Source: Clostridia bacterium
GTDB lineage: Bacteria > Bacillota > Clostridia > Oscillospirales > CAG-272
Assembly: GCA_017556745.1 (NCBI GenBank)
Contig: JAFYMF010000053.1
Location: 1-38,878, forward strand
Direction: 5' to 3'
Length of the DNA stretch: 38,878 nt
Part shown: one piece after another, positions 9,484 to 17,921 of the stretch
Layout of the letters: every line of letters starts with the position of its first letter
How positions within the stretch are numbered: the first letter of the stretch is position 1
Position numbers and translations under genes: made by a program
Notes under the pieces: generated by a model
What the model was told of the DNA's origin: nothing
What the model saw: only the letters and a program-made list of their open reading frames with translations
Database searches by the model: none

Positions 9484-11484
9484 TTATTTGTTGTTGTCCA
9501 TATAATTGTCAATAGCACTCTTTAGCATAGTCAATGCTTCAAGCACCGATCTGTCGGCAACCTGGGCACCGGCTACGTCAAAATGTCCACCACCCTTGAG
9601 TTCCTCAAGGATAAGCTGAACGTTTATCTTTCCTGTACTGCGGGCAGATATATGAACTGAATTACCTATTTTTACAAGAGCAAAGCTGGCAAGTATTCCT
9701 GATATACCAAGAAGCTTGTCCGCTGCCTTTGCGGCTGCAATACGATCCTGAGACTGTCCTTCTCCGTCGCAACGTGAAATGGCAATGACCTTTCTGTATA
9801 TGACTACATCATTTTCAAACTTAGCCTCTCTGAGGAAGTCATCAAGATCAGCCTTAAAGAATTCCTGAGCATCTGAAGGAACCGCACCTTCTTCTCTAAG
9901 ATATTGTGCTGCACTGAATGTACGTGTACCGGTATTTCTTGAAAACTGTTTAGTATCAAGAAGTATACCTGCAAGAAGCATGTCCGCCTCTTCCTTTGAA
10001 AGTGAACCTGCAGGCAAAGTCTGCTCCAACATCTCACTGATAAGCTCACAACAAGATGATGCTGAAGGTTCAATATAAGAAATAAGAGGCTCTCGTGAAA
10101 ATTCTGCTGTCTTACGATGATGGTCAATTATTGCTATTTTATCTGCATTTTCAGCTATCTGAGGTGATTCAAAATGCGAAAAATTATTTGCATCTGCAAT
10201 TACAAGCATGGTACCGGGACGTATCATATCAAGACCTTCTCTTGCATCAACAAAACGTCCGTCATACTGTGGCATACCCGAAAACCGCTCCATACAATGT
10301 CTGACATTACTGTCACCTGTATCAATAACTATATTTGAAGGAACGCCACAAAAATCTGCCAACCGCGCAATACCAACACATCCACCGATAGAATCAAAGT
10401 CCGGATACTTGTGACCCATTATCAGTATATTGTCAGCAGTTGTCATGTGCATTATAAGTTCATTCGCAGTGACTCTTGCCTTGACCTTTGTACGTTTTTG
10501 TACTGTCTTAGTACGGCCGCCAAAAAATTCTATTCCATCTGCACTCTTGAGCACCGCCTGGTCACCTCCGCGTTGAAGTGCCATGTCAAGAGCAGACTGA
10601 GCAACCTTAGCCTTTTCAGCAAGAGATCCGGTCATATTAGCAACACCGATTGATACGGTGACAGGAAGGTTACCGTCACCTACTCTTACATTTCTTATTT
10701 CATCAAGAATAGAAAAACGCTTTTCAGTTTCGAGATCAAGAGTCTTTTTATCTGTAACCAGAATAAATTTATCACGCTCGTATTCCTTGAGCATAGATCC
10801 CGATTCAGCCGCCCAGTTTCTGAGTATCTCAGATATTTCAGCCGAAGCAGAACGGTATTTTTCCTGAAGATACTCAAGCATCTCGCCTAAGTTGTCGATT
10901 ATGATGTACATAATCACAGTTTCATCCTCGGAATACTTCTTTGAAAGTTCTGCAAGCTCAGTTGTATCATTAAACACAACAAGACGGTATTCTTTATCTC
11001 CGGCCTTAATCTCATAGCCAACAGACGAGAACACCTTATCGCCGAGAACAATACCTCCGTTCACTTTATCTCCCGCTACGTCTTCTATGGTAAGGGGACA
11101 TATCCCATCGATAGTAGCACCGTAAAGTGCTTCCTTAGAACCGACAAGAACAGCAAGTGTGCGGTTGTACCAAATTATTTTTCCGGTCATATCACATATC
11201 ATTACCGGCATATGGAGCTTCAAAACCACGTCAACCATAAGCTGTCCAAGAAGAGGGGTAAGCTTCTGGTCGGCAATCTTCACAGGAGAGCTAAGATATC
11301 CTGCAACGGCAAGAGACACCACGATAACAAGATATATACCTCCGATAATACCTGCGCTGACAGCAGGAGAGGCATCTGTATATACCATAAGAAACAGATG
11401 AACGGCAAAGAAGACCACCGCAATGGCGGAAGCTATATAAAACATCCGATTGCGGCGATTTGCCTTGATCTTTGAATTTTTCAT
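9484..11484 (-). CDS. gdpP: Cyclic-di-AMP phosphodiesterase GdpP (DHH-DHHA1 family)
   Basis: Membrane-bound enzyme that hydrolyses c-di-AMP to pApA, controlling potassium and osmolyte balance and cell-wall stress tolerance. The 666-residue domain order is that of B. subtilis GdpP: two membrane segments (about 14-35 and 42-63), a degenerate PAS domain (about 80-180), a degenerate GGDEF domain whose active-site loop reads YERDKF at 235-240, a DHH domain with H358, D362, D364, D431 and D454-H455-H456 as metal ligands, and a DHHA1 domain ending in the GGGH motif. All expected catalytic metal ligands are present. ATG 11484 has a GAGGAG site. It lies between the yybS-like gene and rplI, a conserved neighbourhood. 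Confidence 0.94.
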   Translation of the reverse strand: MKNSKIKANRRNRMFYIASAIAVVFFAVHLFLMVYTDASPAVSAGIIGGIYLVIVVSLAVAGYLSSPVKIADQKLTPLLGQLMVDVVLKLHMPVMICDMTGKIIWYNRTLAVLVGSKEALYGATIDGICPLTIEDVAGDKVNGGIVLGDKVFSSVGYEIKAGDKEYRLVVFNDTTELAELSKKYSEDETVIMYIIIDNLGEMLEYLQEKYRSASAEISEILRNWAAESGSMLKEYERDKFILVTDKKTLDLETEKRFSILDEIRNVRVGDGNLPVTVSIGVANMTGSLAEKAKVAQSALDMALQRGGDQAVLKSADGIEFFGGRTKTVQKRTKVKARVTANELIMHMTTADNILIMGHKYPDFDSIGGCVGIARLADFCGVPSNIVIDTGDSNVRHCMERFSGMPQYDGRFVDAREGLDMIRPGTMLVIADANNFSHFESPQIAENADKIAIIDHHRKTAEFSREPLISYIEPSASSCCELISEMLEQTLPAGSLSKEEADMLLAGILLDTKQFSRNTGTRTFSAAQYLREEGAVPSDAQEFFKADLDDFLREAKFENDVVIYRKVIAISRCDGEGQSQDRIAAAKAADKLLGISGILASFALVKIGNSVHISARSTGKINVQLILEELKGGGHFDVAGAQVADRSVLEALTMLKSAIDNYMDNNK

Positions 11485-11534
11485 AAAGCAGTAATCTCCT
11501 CACTACGATAGTAAAATTTCATTTTTTCGCGCAA

Positions 11535-12623
11535 TCAATTTTTCTTACCACTGAAATCTATTCTCGGAGCTTTATTTTTGACAACAAGGATCGCACCTGC
11601 CACTGACAAAAAGGTAAGCAATGGAGAGAGGAGCGCTATCACAGACCCGGACATCACTACAGGAATAAGCAAGACAACAAGACAACCAAACCTTGCACCC
11701 TTGCGTCTGAGCTTAGCAAACCCCTGCTTGACCCATCTGAATCCAAGCATAGTAAACGCCGGAAGAAGCATGATTCGCATATTCTCAGAGGCGAAGTATG
11801 CTATTTCGGCTTTGGAGAAAAAAGCAAGGAAAAAGCTGAGAATAGACATTATAAGAAATACGCTGGCTGAAACAAGAGACATGTCGAAATGGAAGAAAAA
11901 AGGAATAATATTCACAGCATACCCAAATGCAGATAGAAACCTTCTGTAAAGCCAACTGCAAATGTAGCTGATAATGAAAGAAAAGCAGACTACATATCCC
12001 GGAAGTACTGCTATAATGGCACGAACAAAAGCAGATATCTGTTCATAGGTTAAAACACTAAGCTGTGTCTCACCGTCTTTGTATACAAACATTTTTTCCA
12101 GATTTCTGGTTAAAAAGCCGTGACAACGCTTAGCAAAAGCTATGATGGAATCGACAGTCAAACTACCTTGGTAATGATACACAAGCAGAACACCCAGTGC
12201 TGCAACACTAAGTACGATTACAGCCGTAGCAGTACCTATCGACGGAGAGAGAGCCTTATCATTTCTCGAAAACAATCCAAAAACCAATGCCACAACTACA
12301 GGAAGAAGAATTCCCACAGCAAGAATTGGTGTATCGGCAAGAAAGGCTGTTACAAGCGCGGCAGCAGCCACAGGTAATGGCCAAACATAAAAAGGGAACA
12401 AACAGAATACCATAGCTCCCGATGCAACGGCAGTAATGAAAAAAACAAATGACATTAAGCTACCGGACAATGTTGTTACAGAAAGGGATATTGCAAAAAG
12501 CACACACATCAAGATACCATGACGGAGCTCCGGCTTCTTTCTGTTTGCCTCTCTGGCCTCACGATATTTTTCCATAAATTCCTCGTTGAAAACGAAATTC
12601 ATACTATCCGGCCACCCTTTCAT
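11535..12623 (-). CDS. yybS: YybS-like (DUF2232) multi-pass membrane protein
   Basis: A 362-residue, strongly hydrophobic protein with about eight or nine predicted membrane segments. It resembles the DUF2232/YybS family in length, topology and position directly upstream of gdpP-rplI-dnaB. The family's function is unknown; conserved linkage to gdpP suggests a role near c-di-AMP signalling or the envelope, but this is only inference. The start is ambiguous. ATG 12623 has no ribosome site and lies about 20 bases from the predicted transcription start, whereas the in-frame ATG at 12602 follows a GGGTGG-like site at a fair distance. It is the first gene of the minus-strand housekeeping block. Confidence 0.8.
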   Translation of the reverse strand: MKGWPDSMNFVFNEEFMEKYREAREANRKKPELRHGILMCVLFAISLSVTTLSGSLMSFVFFITAVASGAMVFCLFPFYVWPLPVAAAALVTAFLADTPILAVGILLPVVVALVFGLFSRNDKALSPSIGTATAVIVLSVAALGVLLVYHYQGSLTVDSIIAFAKRCHGFLTRNLEKMFVYKDGETQLSVLTYEQISAFVRAIIAVLPGYVVCFSFIISYICSWLYRRFLSAFGYAVNIIPFFFHFDMSLVSASVFLIMSILSFFLAFFSKAEIAYFASENMRIMLLPAFTMLGFRWVKQGFAKLRRKGARFGCLVVLLIPVVMSGSVIALLSPLLTFLSVAGAILVVKNKAPRIDFSGKKN

Positions 12624-12649
12624 AGTGTAAAATAAAATACGTACATTAT

Positions 12650-12678
12650 ATTATAGCAGATTAAAATCCAAATGTAAA
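12650..12678 (-). promoter_or_regulatory. Sigma-A promoter for the yybS-gdpP-rplI-dnaB block
   Basis: On the minus strand, TTTACA (12678-12673), a 17-base spacer and TATAAT (12655-12650) form a near-consensus promoter. It would start transcription at about 12643, some 20 bases before the first possible ATG of the yybS-like gene. Confidence 0.75.
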
Positions 12679-12770
12679 CGTTTATAATAAAAGTTTTACC
12701 GGTATTTTAACATATTTGAGAAAATATTACTCTTTAATTCAAGCTAAAAGTGATAAAGCAACAAAAAAAG

Positions 12771-12799
12771 TTGACATTCCTCAAAAAAAGTTATATAAT
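12771..12799 (+). promoter_or_regulatory. Consensus sigma-A promoter for the glycosyltransferase gene
   Basis: TTGACA (12771-12776), a 17-base spacer and TATAAT (12794-12799) form a perfect consensus. Predicted start is about 12806, giving a 78-base leader before the GTG at 12884. It is divergent from the yybS promoter about 95 bases away. Confidence 0.85.
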
Positions 12800-12811
12800 T
12801 TGTTCAGGTAC

Positions 12812-12877
12812 AGCGGTATACGATCCGCTACGTTATATCTACGTGTAACGTGAATCCTATAATAAAATTCGGAGGAT
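12812..12877 (+). promoter_or_regulatory. Potential structured leader of the glycosyltransferase mRNA
   Basis: Three small inverted repeats follow one another in the predicted leader. AGCGG (12812-12816) pairs with CCGCT (12825-12829). ACGTTA (12830-12835) pairs with TAACGT (12846-12851). ATCCT (12854-12858) can pair with AGGAT (12873-12877), which covers part of the GGAGGA ribosome site at 12871-12876. The stems are short (5-6 bp), so regulation is only a suggestion, and no known riboswitch was recognised. Confidence 0.35.
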
Positions 12878-12883
12878 CAATCT

Positions 12884-14041
12884 GTGAAGGTTCTCATATT
12901 ATCAATCACAGCCGGTGAGGGTCATAACTCCACCGCAAAAGCGCTTAAAGCCGAGCTTGAGGCAGGCGGTGCGCAATGTGAATTTCTTGATACCTATGGG
13001 TATATCAACAAGGCAATCCGCGGAATTGTAGCTAATGGGTATCTGTTTTTCTCAAGCCGCACAAAGCGAATATATGCAAAAGCATACCGCAGATGTGAAA
13101 AGCGTTCTCCCTCCGGGAAATTTTCGCCCTCGAGAATCACAAACAATGCCATGGCAAATAAGCTCTGCAAGTATATAAACGAGTATAATCCCGATGTTAT
13201 AGTTTGCACTCATATATTCGCTGCTATGCTTGTAGATATACTTAAAACAAATGGTAAGACAAACGCCAAACTTCTCTCTATTCTTACCGATTTCGTGTTC
13301 CATCCATATTGGGAAGAAGGACTTCATGCCGACAAGGTAGTAATACCCAACGATATGCTTGTACTCCAAGCGAAAAAGAAAGGGTATACAGATAATCAGA
13401 TAGAGCCTATCGGCATTCCGATACGTCGTAAATTTGAGAATATTGGTTCCCGTGAAAAAGCAAGAGAGTCACTTGGTATCGACCGTGATAAGATGACTGT
13501 TCTTATTATGGGTGGTAGCATGGGATTCGGTAAACTTGATAAGGTAGTGAAAAGTCTCGACAGAATACCGCTTGATTTCCAAATGCTCGTAGTATGTGGT
13601 AACAATGCCGCCGCCAAGGAAAAGATCGAAAAGCTTGAACTTGAAAAATCAACCAAGGTATATGGTTTTGTTGACAATATAGATGTTATGATGGATGCAT
13701 CAGACTGTATCGTTTCAAAACCCGGTGGACTTACCACCTCTGAAGCCTTGGCAAAGCGTCTGCCTATGATAATCGTAAATCCCATTCCGGGTCAAGAAGA
13801 TAGAAACAGGGAATTTCTGCTTAACAACGGTACCGCAATGGCAGTATCCGATACATGTCCAATTGACGATGTAATATTCCAATTGTTTTCAAATCCGGAC
13901 AGGGTTGAAAAAATGAGAAAGAATATCGACAATATCCGTCGTCCCCACGCCTCTGCCGATCTATGTGATCTTATTCGAAAGCTTGCTGAGGAAAGACAAG
14001 CGGAACTTTCGGTAAAAAGTCAAGAGGTCGAAGTAAAATAA
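12884..14041 (+). CDS. UgtP/MGDG-synthase-type glycosyltransferase (processive lipid glycosyltransferase family)
   Basis: A GT-B fold enzyme of family GT28, 385 residues. The N-terminal half carries the acceptor-side motif SITAGEGHNSTAKAL (7-21), typical of monogalactosyl- and glucosyl-diacylglycerol synthases. The C-terminal half has the UDP-sugar motif SKPGGLTTSEALAKRLP (about 278-294) followed by NPIPGQEDRN. The likely role is transfer of glucose or galactose from a UDP-sugar to diacylglycerol at the inner membrane face, giving glycolipids or a lipoteichoic acid anchor; the sugar and number of additions cannot be read from sequence. MurG is a related but less likely call because of the GxGH and PGQE motifs. 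The GTG start is set by GGAGG at 12871-12875. The gene has its own consensus promoter and appears monocistronic. Confidence 0.88.
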   Translation: MKVLILSITAGEGHNSTAKALKAELEAGGAQCEFLDTYGYINKAIRGIVANGYLFFSSRTKRIYAKAYRRCEKRSPSGKFSPSRITNNAMANKLCKYINEYNPDVIVCTHIFAAMLVDILKTNGKTNAKLLSILTDFVFHPYWEEGLHADKVVIPNDMLVLQAKKKGYTDNQIEPIGIPIRRKFENIGSREKARESLGIDRDKMTVLIMGGSMGFGKLDKVVKSLDRIPLDFQMLVVCGNNAAAKEKIEKLELEKSTKVYGFVDNIDVMMDASDCIVSKPGGLTTSEALAKRLPMIIVNPIPGQEDRNREFLLNNGTAMAVSDTCPIDDVIFQLFSNPDRVEKMRKNIDNIRRPHASADLCDLIRKLAEERQAELSVKSQEVEVK

Positions 14042-14121
14042 CTGTCTCAAATATATAATTTTGAACTAATATTCCCTTGAATTTTAAGCACGATATTTTG
14101 TGGAAATTTGTTTAAAAAGTC

Positions 14122-14149
14122 TTGCTTTTTGCATTTTTTCAGATATACT
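14122..14149 (+). promoter_or_regulatory. Promoter of the ThuA-like gene
   Basis: TTGCTT (14122-14127), 16 bases and TATACT (14144-14149) are followed by a leader of about 60 bases. The sequence from 14102, including GGAAATTT, AAAAGT and TTGCTTTTTG, closely resembles the promoter of the ABC operon at 15410-15456. Confidence 0.65.
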
Positions 14150-14216
14150 TAAATGTGTAACCCGACTAAACCGGGGCTCTTCATATTTTATAAAACAATA
14201 CTTTTGGAGGTTAATT

Positions 14217-14969
14217 ATGATCAGAGTTACAATTTGGAACGAATATGCCGGCGATCAGAAAGAAGATTACAGCCAGAAAATATATCCCGGTGGAATTCAT
14301 GCCGTACTTAAAGAAAAACTTGCTGATGACGATTTTGAAATAACTACCGCTTACTTTGAGCAAGACGAAAGACACGGTCTTTCCGACGAGCTTCTTGACA
14401 ATACCGATGTTCTCATCTGGTGGGGTCACTGTCTTCACGATGAGGTAAATCCCGCAGTAGTTGATAAAGTATGCGAGCGTGTACTTGACGGTATGGGCTT
14501 TATTCCTCTTCACTCTGCTCACAGATCTCTTCCCTTCCGCCGTCTTCTCGGTACATCTTGTCACCTTACCTGGAGAGAGTTCTCCGGCGAGAACGTTCAC
14601 ATATGGACCGTAGATCCCAGTCATCCTATCGCAGAGGGTGTTCCGCTTCACTTCATGCTTGACGAGGAAGAGATGTACGGTGAATATTTTGACATTCCCA
14701 CTCCCGATGAGATTGTATTCATCAGCTGGTTCAAGGGAGGAAACGTATTCCGCGGCGGTATCACATTCACCCGTCGTCTCGGTAAGATCTTCTACTTCCA
14801 TCCCGGACATGAGACCATCCGCAGCTACCACAATGAAAATGTAATTCAGGTAATCAAGAACGCTATCCGCTGGGCGGCTCCCAAGTTCAAGAAGCCGCTG
14901 CCTGAACTTGCTGAGTGGCAGGATCCCCTTGAGCCTATGGTTTCCACCTATAATCCCGACGAGCACTAA
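14217..14969 (+). CDS. ThuA-like trehalose-utilisation family protein
   Basis: A 250-residue cytoplasmic protein of the ThuA family, which has a class I glutamine amidotransferase-like fold. Recognisable blocks are the N-terminal RVTIWNEYAGDQ, DVLIWWGHCLHDEV (about 70-85), FIPLHSAHRSLPFRRLLGTS, DEEEMYGEYFDIPTPDE and the C-terminal FYFHPGHETIRSYHNENV. ThuA homologues are linked to disaccharide catabolism, and a reaction is not established for most members, so no substrate is assigned. The frame is open upstream to 14100, but ATG 14217 is chosen because GGAGG lies at 14206-14210 and the promoter TATACT is at 14144. No sugar transporter or glycosidase neighbours it, which weakens a trehalose role here. 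A strong terminator follows. Confidence 0.85.
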   Translation: MIRVTIWNEYAGDQKEDYSQKIYPGGIHAVLKEKLADDDFEITTAYFEQDERHGLSDELLDNTDVLIWWGHCLHDEVNPAVVDKVCERVLDGMGFIPLHSAHRSLPFRRLLGTSCHLTWREFSGENVHIWTVDPSHPIAEGVPLHFMLDEEEMYGEYFDIPTPDEIVFISWFKGGNVFRGGITFTRRLGKIFYFHPGHETIRSYHNENVIQVIKNAIRWAAPKFKKPLPELAEWQDPLEPMVSTYNPDEH

Positions 14970-14978
14970 GATAAAAAA

Positions 14979-15009
14979 ATACCGCTGTTCCAAACAAGGA
15001 CAGCGGTAT
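14979..15009. terminator. Bidirectional terminator between the ThuA-like gene and the 111-residue gene
   Basis: ATACCGCTGT (14979-14988) pairs with ACAGCGGTAT (15000-15009), followed by TTTATTATTAT. On the minus strand the same stem is followed by a run of seven T. It serves the two convergent genes on either side. Confidence 0.85.
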
Positions 15010-15039
15010 TTTATTATTATCTAACTCCATATTAATTAT

Positions 15040-15375
15040 TTATCTATAATATTTGTAATAGGCGATTATGGTTCTTTCTATGCCATCATGCTCAAGGTCG
15101 GGGGCAGTGAGCACCACACCGTCAAGAGACAACAACTCCCATGCCTTAAGATCGTCTATCTTAGCTCTGAAAAGGATATCCTGTGAGGCGTAAACTATGA
15201 GCTCATCATTCTTGATTATAAGAGCTCCTTCTCGACCAATAATCTCATCAACATCGCTGTGTCTTTCACTGACGTACTTTATATGCTTGCCATCAATTTT
15301 CTTTGCCATCTCATGCCTGAAGGCCTTTGAATTTTCATCTTTCTTCTTAAAAAAAAGGTCCTTTAATCGTCCCAT
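15040..15375 (-). CDS. Conserved-looking small protein of unknown function
   Basis: A 111-residue, charged, soluble protein that I do not recognise. It begins MGRLKDLFFKKKDENSKAF, then has a region with alternating strands (GREGALIIKNDELIVYASQ, about 50-69; LLSLDGVVLTAPD, about 82-94) that looks like a compact beta-rich fold, ending in a tyrosine-rich tail (IIAYYKYYR). There is no signal peptide, membrane segment or cysteine. The frame opens at a GTG at 15387, but that codon is part of the GTGAGG ribosome site, so ATG 15375 is the start. It is convergent with the ThuA-like gene and divergent from the ABC operon. A 14-bp palindrome, AAAATACGTATTTT at 15390-15403, lies just upstream. Confidence 0.7.
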   Translation of the reverse strand: MGRLKDLFFKKKDENSKAFRHEMAKKIDGKHIKYVSERHSDVDEIIGREGALIIKNDELIVYASQDILFRAKIDDLKAWELLSLDGVVLTAPDLEHDGIERTIIAYYKYYR

Positions 15376-15428
15376 TTTGTACCTCACGTAAAATACGTAT
15401 TTTTTTCAAGGAAATTTTCTCAAAAGTA

Positions 15429-15456
15429 TTGCTTTTTGTTTTTTTTTGACTATACT
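15429..15456 (+). promoter_or_regulatory. Promoter of the ABC-DUF1854-ABC operon
   Basis: TTGCTT (15429-15434), 16 bases and TATACT (15451-15456) predict a start near 15463. An overlapping TATAAT at 15456-15461 would be badly spaced. The upstream tract with GGAAATTT and AAAAGT matches the ThuA promoter region. Confidence 0.65.
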
Positions 15457-15463
15457 ATAATAG

Positions 15464-15540
15464 ACTTGTAGTGCTATGCGCAATAATTATATAGTTGTGT
15501 ACCTTATATATTTTATCATATGAGGGTGTATTTTACAAGT
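15464..15540 (+). promoter_or_regulatory. Potential three-helix leader RNA of the ABC operon
   Basis: ACTTGTA (15464-15470) pairs perfectly with TACAAGT (15534-15540), closing a region that can form two inner hairpins. One is TGCGCAAT (15477-15484) with GTTGTGTA (15494-15501), including G-U pairs. The other is CCTTATAT (15502-15509) with ATATGAGGG (15518-15526), with one bulged G. The closing stem begins at the predicted transcription start and ends about 22 bases before the ribosome site. The region is AU-rich, so chance folding is possible, and it matches no riboswitch class I know. Confidence 0.35.
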
Positions 15541-15575
15541 GAAAAATTTAAATTGACAATATGGAGGTGACAGAT

Positions 15576-17897
15576 ATGCTACCGCTGGATAAATTTGATA
15601 ATACAGCCGAAGAGATTCTGAAAAAGAATGGCATATCTCCCGAGTCGATCGATGCCGCAGTTGCTACCGATCTTGATCGTAACAAAAAATACTGTGACGC
15701 TTGGCTCGCCTTTAGTAAGTCGGAGGGATATTTATTCTATTTTTCTGCAGATGGAAACGTCTTTGAAAAATATGATCTCCGCTACTGTAAGGAACCGCTT
15801 GTGGAAAGCTTTCTCGGTTCTGTACGTTTGGTTTACAACAAATTCGCCGCAGAAAAGCCGGTATTTTCAGACGATACTCCCGAAGAAGAGAAAAAACATC
15901 TTACAGACGAGTATGAAAGCAACGTTTCTTCCGTTATCGTTTGTTACTCCACAAACAAAGCAAAAAAGAAGATATTCACATTAGTTGATGTGATCGACCG
16001 CATGTATGAAAAGGGTGAGGTCGTCACTGAGGATGATGAAATATTCAAGCAGTACAAGATATGTTGTCCAAAGTGCGGCAACCAATATCCGGATCCCAAT
16101 ATCAAGCAGTGTCCACAGTGTGATAAAGACAAAAAATCACTGCTCCGTGTATTCAGTTATTACCGTCCTCACATATTTCACTGTTTTATCGTATTGTTCT
16201 GTATGTTGCTCAACGCGGCAAATCAGCTGGTAACGCCTTTCATACAGAATAAGTTCTTACTTACTGAGGTTCTTGACGAGAATGGTTCACACCACTCCGT
16301 AAACTGGGTATTTATCACTATAGGTGCAATTGTAGGTCTGTCACTGCTGAATATGTTCACTGATATGCTTCAGTATCGTTCTCAGGCATTTGTAACCAAC
16401 ACCGTTACCGATAGCATGAGAAAAGACATATTTACAAAGATCCAGTCTCTCTCTCTTTCTTTCTTTGGAAAGAACTCGGTAGGTAACATTATCACACGAA
16501 TCGACAGCGATGCCAACCGTATTGCAGGTTTCTTCGTGGTATATATTCCCAACACAATTTGGAATACGGTAAACCTTATCGGTATGCTGATCATAGTTTT
16601 CACTATGAACTGGCAGATGAGTCTTATCATCCTCGTACCAGTTCCCTTCCTTCTTCTGCTTTACAGACTGAGAGCACCAAAGTACTACAGAGCACACAGC
16701 AAAGTATGGCGTGCAGAGTCCTCTCTTAACGGAGTAGTAAACGATTCTCTCTCCGGTATCCGCGTAGTAAAAGCGTTTGCAAAAGAAGTAGATGAGACAC
16801 ACCGTTATCGGAATAAGGCAGAAAAAGTAGCTTCTACTTCCATATACAGATATTTGATGTATATGTGTTTCTTCCCGATTATCGGTCTTCTTATCGGTCT
16901 TGCTTCTCAGGTCATCTGGGGTATCGGTGGTATCGTTGTTATCAACAAGTACATGACTTATGCTGACTTTGTAACCTACTTCAGCTACATCGGTCTTGTA
17001 TTCGGTCCCATCAACTTCTTCACCTCCAACCTTGCAGATGCACTCAGCAATGCTATCAACGCCGCTCAGCGTTTCTATGAAACCATGGATACAAAGCCGG
17101 ATGTTATCAGCGATGCAGGTAAGGTAAAGGTAGACAAGTTCAAGGGTGAAATCGAGCTTCAGAAGGTAAACTTCAGCTATACCCCCAACCGTCCCATACT
17201 TAAGAATGTTTCCATGCATATTAATCCCGGTGATCAGATAGGTCTTGTTGGACATACCGGTGCCGGTAAGAGTACCATTGCAAACCTCATAACCCGTCTT
17301 TACGATCCTTCCAGTGGTAAGATACTCATTGACGGCATAGATATTCGCGATATAGAAACAGCCTCTCTGAGACGGAATATGGCTATAGTTTCTCAGGAAA
17401 TATTCATTTTCCGCGGAACCATTGCGGACAATATCAGATACGCTCGTCCCGATGCTACAATGGAGGAAGTAATTGCGGCCGCAAAAGCTGCAAACGCTCA
17501 CAACTTTATAATGGATATGCCCAGAGGATACGACACTATCGTAGGTATCGGTTCATCGAGAGCTATGTCCGGCGGTGAGCAGCAGAGAATCTCCATTGCG
17601 AGAGCAATACTCCTTGCTCCCTCAATACTTATTCTTGACGAAGCCACCGCGGCAATGGATACAGAGACCGAGCGTCTTATCGGTAAAGCTCTTGAGGTTC
17701 TTGTTGAAGGACGTACTACCATCTCGATAGCTCACAGACTTTCTACCCTTAAGAACTGTAATATGCTCCATGCTATTGAAAACGGTGAGATTGCAGAAAG
17801 CGGTACACATGATGTTCTTATCCGTCAGCGCGGTATATATTATAAGCTCTACAAGCTCCAGAGTGAGGCCAACAAAAAAATTGTCATCGGAGAATGA
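15576..17897 (+). CDS. ABC exporter half-transporter with N-terminal zinc-ribbon domain
   Basis: A 773-residue type I exporter subunit with the permease and ATPase fused. The first 190 residues are cytoplasmic and unusual: an unrecognised domain (about 10-130), then a four-cysteine zinc ribbon (CPKC at 164-167, CPQC at 179-182). Six membrane segments follow (about 200-485). The ATPase has Walker A GHTGAGKST (559-567), a signature reading MSGGEQ (664-669) instead of LSGGQ, Walker B with the catalytic Glu in LILDEATAAMD, and the H-loop in IAHRLSTL, so it looks catalytically competent. ATG 15576 is chosen over 15561 because that ATG abuts and overlaps the GGAGG site. It is first in a three-gene operon with DUF1854 and a second ABC half; the two probably form a heterodimer. 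Substrate unknown. Confidence 0.9.
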   Translation: MLPLDKFDNTAEEILKKNGISPESIDAAVATDLDRNKKYCDAWLAFSKSEGYLFYFSADGNVFEKYDLRYCKEPLVESFLGSVRLVYNKFAAEKPVFSDDTPEEEKKHLTDEYESNVSSVIVCYSTNKAKKKIFTLVDVIDRMYEKGEVVTEDDEIFKQYKICCPKCGNQYPDPNIKQCPQCDKDKKSLLRVFSYYRPHIFHCFIVLFCMLLNAANQLVTPFIQNKFLLTEVLDENGSHHSVNWVFITIGAIVGLSLLNMFTDMLQYRSQAFVTNTVTDSMRKDIFTKIQSLSLSFFGKNSVGNIITRIDSDANRIAGFFVVYIPNTIWNTVNLIGMLIIVFTMNWQMSLIILVPVPFLLLLYRLRAPKYYRAHSKVWRAESSLNGVVNDSLSGIRVVKAFAKEVDETHRYRNKAEKVASTSIYRYLMYMCFFPIIGLLIGLASQVIWGIGGIVVINKYMTYADFVTYFSYIGLVFGPINFFTSNLADALSNAINAAQRFYETMDTKPDVISDAGKVKVDKFKGEIELQKVNFSYTPNRPILKNVSMHINPGDQIGLVGHTGAGKSTIANLITRLYDPSSGKILIDGIDIRDIETASLRRNMAIVSQEIFIFRGTIADNIRYARPDATMEEVIAAAKAANAHNFIMDMPRGYDTIVGIGSSRAMSGGEQQRISIARAILLAPSILILDEATAAMDTETERLIGKALEVLVEGRTTISIAHRLSTLKNCNMLHAIENGEIAESGTHDVLIRQRGIYYKLYKLQSEANKKIVIGE

Positions 17898-17921
17898 CTC
17901 TAATGCCGAAAGGAATATGAT

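Noticed and set aside
14100..14216. An N-terminal extension of the ThuA-like protein
   Set aside because: The in-frame start at 14100 lies upstream of the predicted promoter -10 box and lacks a ribosome site, whereas ATG 14217 has GGAGG at the right distance.
14211..14993. A 260-codon minus-strand frame opposite the ThuA-like gene
   Set aside because: It is a shadow frame: the plus strand carries a full ThuA-family protein with its own ribosome site, and the frame crosses the terminator.
15464..15540. Purine riboswitch
   Set aside because: The size and three-helix outline fit, but the conserved junction bases and loop-loop kissing sequences are absent, and the downstream genes do not belong to purine metabolism.
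16341..17501. A 386-codon open frame on the minus strand
   Set aside because: It lies wholly antisense to the membrane and ATPase domains of the first ABC gene, has a composition unlike a real protein (rich in Tyr, Cys, His and Thr), and shows no domain.
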